From positions 1 through 8,625 of the forward strand of contig JAPPHP010000464.1 of the NCBI GenBank assembly GCA_028821035.1: DNA of 8,625 bases. The letters run 5' to 3'. This DNA comes from Gammaproteobacteria bacterium. Its GTDB lineage: Bacteria; Pseudomonadota; Gammaproteobacteria; Pseudomonadales; Azotimanducaceae. Positions within the stretch are counted from its first letter, which is position 1; every line of letters begins with the position of its first letter. Below the pieces are notes generated by a model, which was given only the letters and a program-made list of their open reading frames with translations, made no database searches and was not told the origin of the DNA. Made by a program: the position numbers and the translations under genes. Positions 4,917 through 8,625 of this stretch are shown here, one piece after another.

Positions 4917-6287
4917 ATGGGAATCCATCCCGACATCTTCCGCGCCTACGACATTCGCGGCATCGTCGACGCCAGCCTCGACCAGGAAACCGTGTACCTC
5001 ATCGGGCGCGCCTTCGCGGCCGAGGCGCGCGGGCAGGACCAGGGCCAAGTTGCCGTGGGCGGCGACGGCCGCCACTCGACGCCCCGTCTACGGGACGCCC
5101 TGACGCAGGGCCTGACCGAGGGCGGCTGCGACGTCACCGACGTCGGCTGCGTGCCGACCCCGCTCCTGTACTACGCGACGCACGTGCTCGGGACGGGTAC
5201 GGGCGTGATGATCACGGGTTCCCACAACCCGGCCGAGTACAACGGTCTGAAGATGATGATCGGCGGCAGGACGCTGGCCGAAGAAGCGATCCAGGCCCTG
5301 CGGGAGCGTATCGAGCGCCGCGACTTCTCCACTGGAGACGGCGCCGTCGACGCGCTGGACCTCGTCGGACACTACGTCGACCGCGTCGCGGGCGACATTC
5401 CGCTGCACCGCCCGCTCAAGGTCGCCATCGACTGCGGCAACGGTGTCGCGGGGATCGTCGCCCCGCACCTGTACGAGCGCATGGGGTGCGAGGTGGTCGG
5501 GCTCTACACGGAGGTCGACGGCGACTTCCCGAACCACCACCCCGATCCCGCCGAGCCGGCGAACCTCGCTGACCTCGTCGAAACCGTGCAGGCCACTGGC
5601 GCCGACATCGGCCTCGCGTTCGACGGAGACGCGGACCGCCTCGGCGTCGTCACCGACGCCGGAACGATCGTCTGGCCCGACCGGCTGATGATGCTCTTCG
5701 CCACGGACCTCCTGCGTCGCCATCCCGGCGCGCGCATCGTCTACGACGTCAAGTGCACACAGCGCCTCAAGGACGTGATCGCCGACCACGGCGGCGAACC
5801 CGTCATGTGCCGCACCGGCCACTCCCACATCAAGGCGAAGCTCCGCGAGACCGGCGCCCTCCTCGGCGGCGAGTTCAGCGGCCACCTCTGCTTCGCGGAG
5901 GGCTGGTACGGATTCGACGACGCCCTCTACGCCGGCGCGCGGCTCCTCGACATCGCGAGCCGCGCCGAAACCACCGTCGAGGGTCTCTTCCGCGAGTTCC
6001 CGGTCACCTGCGTGACGCCGGAGATCAAGGTAAACACTTCCGAGTCCGCCAAGTTCGAGATCGTCGACCGGCTCGCGGCCGCCGCGGACTTCGGCGACGC
6101 CGCGGTCACGACCATCGACGGCATCCGCGTCGACTACCCGGACGGCTTTGGACTCGTACGCGCCTCGAATACCAGCCCGGTTCTCAGCCTGCGTTTCGAG
6201 GCCGACACGCCGGCTGCCCTGGCGCGGATTCGCGCGCGGTTCCAGACCGAACTCGCGTCCATCGACACCGCCCTGCGTTTCGATTGA
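4917..6287 (+). CDS. algC: Phosphomannomutase/phosphoglucomutase AlgC
   Basis: An alpha-D-phosphohexomutase that interconverts mannose-6-P and mannose-1-P (and the glucose pair), feeding GDP-mannose and nucleotide-sugar pools for lipopolysaccharide and exopolysaccharide. The 456 residues are close to the 463 of Pseudomonas AlgC. Four active-site loops are intact: TGSHNP with the phosphoserine Ser102; DGDADR at 236-241, binding magnesium; GEFSGH at 318-323, the sugar-specificity loop in the form typical of PMM/PGM rather than phosphoglucosamine mutase; and RASNTSP at 415-421, the phosphate clamp. The N-terminus FRAYDIRG matches AlgC. The frame is open 56 codons further upstream, inside coaBC, but the ATG at 4917 gives the family N-terminus. 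It follows coaBC by 13 bases and precedes argB by eight, so the three are probably co-transcribed. Confidence 0.96.
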   Translation: MGIHPDIFRAYDIRGIVDASLDQETVYLIGRAFAAEARGQDQGQVAVGGDGRHSTPRLRDALTQGLTEGGCDVTDVGCVPTPLLYYATHVLGTGTGVMITGSHNPAEYNGLKMMIGGRTLAEEAIQALRERIERRDFSTGDGAVDALDLVGHYVDRVAGDIPLHRPLKVAIDCGNGVAGIVAPHLYERMGCEVVGLYTEVDGDFPNHHPDPAEPANLADLVETVQATGADIGLAFDGDADRLGVVTDAGTIVWPDRLMMLFATDLLRRHPGARIVYDVKCTQRLKDVIADHGGEPVMCRTGHSHIKAKLRETGALLGGEFSGHLCFAEGWYGFDDALYAGARLLDIASRAETTVEGLFREFPVTCVTPEIKVNTSESAKFEIVDRLAAAADFGDAAVTTIDGIRVDYPDGFGLVRASNTSPVLSLRFEADTPAALARIRARFQTELASIDTALRFD

Positions 6288-6295
6288 GGCCGACT

Positions 6296-7171
6296 ATGAC
6301 TCGCGAGACCACCGCGCGCGTCCTGATCGAGGCGCTGCCCTACATCCAGCAGTTCCACGGCTCGACCATCGTCATCAAGTACGGCGGCAACGCCATGGTG
6401 GACGAGGGCCTGAAGCACGCCTTCGCCCGCGACGTCGTACTCATGAAGCTCGTGGGGATGAACCCGATCGTCGTCCACGGGGGCGGGCCGCAGATCGGGG
6501 AGCTGCTCGCCAAGCTCGGTATCGAGACTCACTTCGTCGACGGCATGCGGGTTACCGACTCCGCCACCATGGACGTCGTGCAGATGGTGCTCGGCGGCCT
6601 CGTCAACAAGGAAATCGTCTCCCTCATCAATGCCGAGGGCGGCCGCGCGGTCGGCGTGACGGGCAAGGACGGGGAACTCATCAGGGCGCGCCGACTCACG
6701 CTGACGCGCGAGCAGCCCGAACTCAAGGCGCCCGAGATCATCGACATCGGCCATGTCGGGGAAGTGGCCGAGGTGGACAGCCGCGTGCTCGATGCCCTGG
6801 CCGCGGGCGACTTCATTCCCGTGATCGCCCCGATCGGGGTGGGGCCGGACGGCGCCTCCTACAACATCAACGCCGACCTGGTGGCCAGCGCCGTGGCCGC
6901 CCACGTCAAGGCCCATAAGCTGGTCCTGCTGACGAACACGCCGGGCATCCTCGATGCGGAAGGCGCGACCCTCTCCGCGGCCTCGCGCGACGTAGTCGAG
7001 GCGATGATCGACGCCGGGACGATCGCCGGAGGCATGTTGCCAAAGGCACGCTGCGCCCTCGACGCCCTGGCGGCCGGGGTCACCCACGCGCAGATCATCG
7101 ACGGCCGCGTTCCGCACGCGACGCTGCTCGAGATCTTCACGGACGGCGGGGTGGGTACCCAGATCGTCTGA
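6296..7171 (+). CDS. argB: Acetylglutamate kinase ArgB, arginine-sensitive type
   Basis: ArgB phosphorylates N-acetylglutamate with ATP, the second step of arginine synthesis. The 291-residue protein shows the amino-acid kinase fold markers in order: VIKYGGNAM with Lys28, VVHGGGPQI at 59-67, FVDGMRVTD, GVTGKDG, NINAD at 190-194, LTNTPGIL at 212-219 and GGMLPK with Lys250. It carries an N-terminal helix of about 20 residues before the first strand and the C-terminal block HATLLEIFTDGGVGT. Both features mark the hexameric, arginine-inhibited enzymes of Pseudomonas and Thermotoga, and are lacking in the shorter, insensitive E. coli enzyme. This suggests feedback control acts at ArgB here. GAGG at 6286-6289, overlapping the algC stop, is its ribosome binding site, six bases before the ATG, implying coupled translation. 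The frame is open far upstream inside algC, but the family start is this ATG. Confidence 0.98.
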   Translation: MTRETTARVLIEALPYIQQFHGSTIVIKYGGNAMVDEGLKHAFARDVVLMKLVGMNPIVVHGGGPQIGELLAKLGIETHFVDGMRVTDSATMDVVQMVLGGLVNKEIVSLINAEGGRAVGVTGKDGELIRARRLTLTREQPELKAPEIIDIGHVGEVAEVDSRVLDALAAGDFIPVIAPIGVGPDGASYNINADLVASAVAAHVKAHKLVLLTNTPGILDAEGATLSAASRDVVEAMIDAGTIAGGMLPKARCALDALAAGVTHAQIIDGRVPHATLLEIFTDGGVGTQIV

Positions 7172-7188
7172 CCAGCCCCGGCCGGACC

Positions 7189-7839
7189 TCACTCCACGGC
7201 GCAGTACCGGTCGCGGTAGGCCAACACCGTTTCGAGACGCCCCGCTTCTGCAGGGTCCGCCGCCAGTATGCGCACCACGTCCTCGAGCCGCGCGATGCTG
7301 CGCACCGGCACGCGGAGCCGGGCTTCGAGGTGTTCCACGGCGGTCCCGCCGCCCGCCACGTGTTCCCGCCGGTCCATCGCGATGAGGACGCCCGTCACGC
7401 TGCCTCCGGCCGCCGAGATCAGTTCGCACGCCTCGATCTTCGCCGCGCCGTCCGTGATCGTGTCGTCCACCACGACGACCCGTTGGCCCGCCATGGCGCT
7501 GCCGACCAGGCGACCGCCCTCTCCATGCGCTTTCGCCTCCTTGCGGTTGAAGGCGACGCCCACATTGACTCCTTGCTCCCGCGCGAGCGCGACGGAGGCG
7601 GCCACCGCGATGGGAATGCCCTTGTAGGCCGGGCCGAACAGCACCTGAGGAGCTTCGGGAAGCGCGCTCGCGAGCGCCGCGTAGGCGACGCCGAGGCGGT
7701 GGTACGCCGCCCCGTTGTCGATGGCGCCGAGGTTGAAGAAGTAGGGGCTCCGGCGTCCGGACTTCAGCTCGAAGTCGCCGAACTGCAGCACGTCCTCCGC
7801 GATCATCCAGCGTACGAACGCATCGGCCTCCACCGTCAC
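7189..7839 (-). CDS. pyrE: Orotate phosphoribosyltransferase PyrE
   Basis: PyrE joins orotate to PRPP to make OMP, the fifth step of pyrimidine synthesis. From the GTG at 7837-7839 the product is 216 residues (E. coli 213). Residue numbers match the E. coli enzyme closely: Lys26 in ELKSG, SPYFFN for orotate, GPAYKG with Lys73, and the flexible catalytic loop FNRKEAKAHGEGG with Arg99, Lys100, Lys103 and His105. The PRPP loop reads VVVVDDTITDGAA (121-133); the usual form is DDVITAGTA, so three positions differ. The GTG start overlaps the rph stop as GTGA, which indicates coupled translation and makes this start likely; a second GTG at 7831-7833 is possible. The gene ends tail to tail with argB, 17 bases apart, with no recognisable terminator. 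The open frame extends upstream through rph but that part is a shadow. Confidence 0.96.
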   Translation of the reverse strand: MTVEADAFVRWMIAEDVLQFGDFELKSGRRSPYFFNLGAIDNGAAYHRLGVAYAALASALPEAPQVLFGPAYKGIPIAVAASVALAREQGVNVGVAFNRKEAKAHGEGGRLVGSAMAGQRVVVVDDTITDGAAKIEACELISAAGGSVTGVLIAMDRREHVAGGGTAVEHLEARLRVPVRSIARLEDVVRILAADPAEAGRLETVLAYRDRYCAVE

Positions 7840-8537
7840 ATCCCGAGCGCCCGACGCTGTTCGGCGAACAGCGTCTCGATGCCCCCCTCCGCCAGGGCCA
7901 GCATTCGCGAGAGCGCGTCGCCGTCGAACGGCTCCCCTTCCGCCGTCCCCTGTACTTCGATGAAGCCCCGCCCCTCGATCATCACGACGTTCATGTCCGT
8001 ACCCGCCGTGGAGTCTTCCCGGTAGTCGAGATCGAGCACCGGCACGCCCCCGACGATGCCCACCGACACGGACGCAACGAGCTTCGTGAACGCCTGGGGG
8101 GCCACCCGGTTCAAGGCGTCGACGAGGGCCACGCAGCCACCGGTGACGGACGCCGTCCGCGTACCGCCGTCGGCCTGGAGCACGTCGCAGTCGATGCGGA
8201 TCGTCCGCTCGCCCAGGCTGCCGAGATCCACCGCCGCGCGCAGCGAGCGACCGATGAGGCGCTGGATCTCCATGGTTCGCCCGCCCTGCTTGCCGCGGCT
8301 GGCCTCCCGGTCCGTGCGCGTGTGCGTCGAGCCCGGCAGCATGCCGTACTCCGCCGTGATCCAGCCCTCGCCGCGACCCCGCAAAAACGGCGGCACGCGG
8401 TCCTCGACGCTGGCGGTACAGAGGACCCGGGTATCTCCGAACGCCACGAGGACGGACCCGGCGGCGTGCTTGGTGAAACCGCGCTCGATCTCCACCGCAC
8501 GGAGTTGATCGGGCTCCCTCCCGCTCGGCCTTGGCAC
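7836..8537 (-). CDS. rph: Ribonuclease PH
   Basis: RNase PH is a phosphate-dependent 3'-5' exoribonuclease that trims the 3' ends of tRNA precursors and takes part in structured RNA decay; it works as a hexameric ring. The 233-residue product matches E. coli RNase PH along its length: YTKH-like FTKHAAGSVLVAFGDTRVLC, GWITAEYGMLPGSTHTR, GKQGGRTMEIQRLIGRSL with the phosphate-binding arginine, CDVLQADGGTRTASVTG, the acidic DLDYREDSTAGTDMNVVM and EVQGTAEGEPF. The start is GTG at 8535-8537: a TGA lies in frame five codons upstream, and no other start codon fits between. Only a weak purine-rich site precedes it. Pairing with pyrE and divergence from a yicC-like gene are conserved in gammaproteobacteria. 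Confidence 0.97.
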   Translation of the reverse strand: MPRPSGREPDQLRAVEIERGFTKHAAGSVLVAFGDTRVLCTASVEDRVPPFLRGRGEGWITAEYGMLPGSTHTRTDREASRGKQGGRTMEIQRLIGRSLRAAVDLGSLGERTIRIDCDVLQADGGTRTASVTGGCVALVDALNRVAPQAFTKLVASVSVGIVGGVPVLDLDYREDSTAGTDMNVVMIEGRGFIEVQGTAEGEPFDGDALSRMLALAEGGIETLFAEQRRALGM

Positions 8538-8548
8538 GGTCGTTCCAC

Positions 8549-8570
8549 TCCCTCATCCTGGCTTGAGGGA
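8549..8570 (-). promoter_or_regulatory. Hairpin at the predicted 5' end of the rph transcript
   Basis: On the minus strand TCCCTCA (8564-8570) pairs with TGAGGGA (8549-8555) across an eight-base loop. The predicted transcription start, about seven bases after the -10, falls at about 8564, so the stem would lie at the very 5' end of the rph-pyrE mRNA. Its 3' arm overlaps the only purine-rich tract (GAGGGAG) upstream of the GTG. Confidence 0.4.
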
Positions 8571-8576
8571 ATTATG
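8571..8576 (-). promoter_or_regulatory. -10 box of the rph-pyrE operon
   Basis: CATAAT on the minus strand matches five of six positions of the -10 consensus and lies 33 bases before the rph GTG, within a short AT-rich patch. The -35 region is weak: TGGAGT at 8595-8600 with an 18-base spacer matches three of six. Confidence 0.5.
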
Positions 8577-8604
8577 CCCGCGCGACCGGCTGCGACTCCA
8601 TGGG

Positions 8605-8610
8605 TAGAAT
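8605..8610 (+). promoter_or_regulatory. -10 box of the divergent yicC-like gene
   Basis: TAGAAT matches five of six positions of the -10 consensus. It ends only six bases before the ATG at 8617, so transcription would start at or next to the start codon. No clear -35 is visible at 16-18 bases. Confidence 0.45.
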
Positions 8611-8616
8611 CGCCCG

Positions 8617-8625
8617 ATGATCTCC
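8617..8625 (+). CDS. Possible start of a YicC family gene, first three codons
   Basis: Only ATGATCTCC (Met-Ile-Ser) is inside the window. The call rests on context: in gammaproteobacteria yicC, encoding an endoribonuclease-related protein, lies divergently next to rph, and YicC proteins commonly begin MI(x)SMTAF. A -10 box stands just upstream and there is no ribosome binding site. Three codons cannot prove identity. Confidence 0.4.

Noticed and set aside
5753..6295. Upstream extension of the argB frame by 181 codons inside algC
   Set aside because: Arg/Pro-rich shadow of algC; the kinase homology starts at the ATG at 6296, with its own ribosome binding site.
7172..7188. CCGGCCGG palindrome between argB and pyrE as a terminator
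   Set aside because: Only a short self-complementary word with no loop and no T run; too weak to call.
6134..7429. A 431-codon open frame on the minus strand across the algC end, argB and the pyrE end
   Set aside because: It is antisense to well-identified genes, its protein has no family motif, and long antisense frames are expected in GC-rich DNA where stops are rare.
7840..8556. A fused protein continuing from the rph region into pyrE (455 codons)
   Set aside because: The first 239 codons are an off-frame shadow of rph; only the portion from the GTG at 7839 is PyrE.

Overview
The window is a GC-rich stretch (roughly two thirds G+C by eye) of a bacterial chromosome and is almost entirely core housekeeping genes. 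The gene content and order (rsmD-coaD, mutM-rpmG-rpmB, radC, coaBC, algC, argB, pyrE-rph, then the first codons of a divergent yicC-like gene) are the classic neighbourhood of gammaproteobacteria. The algC-argB pairing and an arginine-sensitive type of ArgB resemble Pseudomonas-like or purple-sulfur-bacterium-like lineages rather than enterics. I cannot name the genus from the sequence alone.

Layout. (1) 2-847, plus strand: the 3' end of rsmD (16S rRNA methyltransferase), then coaD, with a probable extended -10 promoter buried in the rsmD tail. (2) 864-2119, minus strand: a ribosomal protein and repair operon read rpmB, rpmG, mutM, with a good promoter upstream of rpmB. Two REP-like elements in the same orientation bracket the rpmB-rpmG pair. 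(3) 2318-2788, plus strand: an unrecognised small coiled-coil membrane protein with a TTG start, a perfect AGGAGG ribosome binding site and 33-bp tandem repeats. It sits between rpmB and radC, which are usually adjacent, and is the only clearly accessory gene here. A strong GC hairpin separates it from radC. (4) 2864-3565, minus strand: radC, divergent from coaBC. (5) 3641-7171, plus strand: coaBC, algC, argB, tightly packed. The dut gene that usually follows coaBC in gammaproteobacteria is absent. (6) 7189-8537, minus strand: rph and pyrE, overlapping by four bases, divergent from a yicC-like start at 8617 that looks leaderless.

The genes share tasks more than pathways. CoaBC and CoaD make coenzyme A from phosphopantothenate; AlgC makes mannose-1-P or glucose-1-P for surface polysaccharides; ArgB and PyrE serve arginine and UMP synthesis; RNase PH, RsmD, L28 and L33 serve RNA and ribosome maturation; MutM repairs oxidised guanine. 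I found no tRNA or rRNA gene, CRISPR array, insertion sequence, phage gene or defence system. No gene-free stretch exceeds about 200 bases. The best candidates for something undescribed are the small coiled-coil membrane protein, the REP-like elements around rpmB-rpmG, and several compact control regions.
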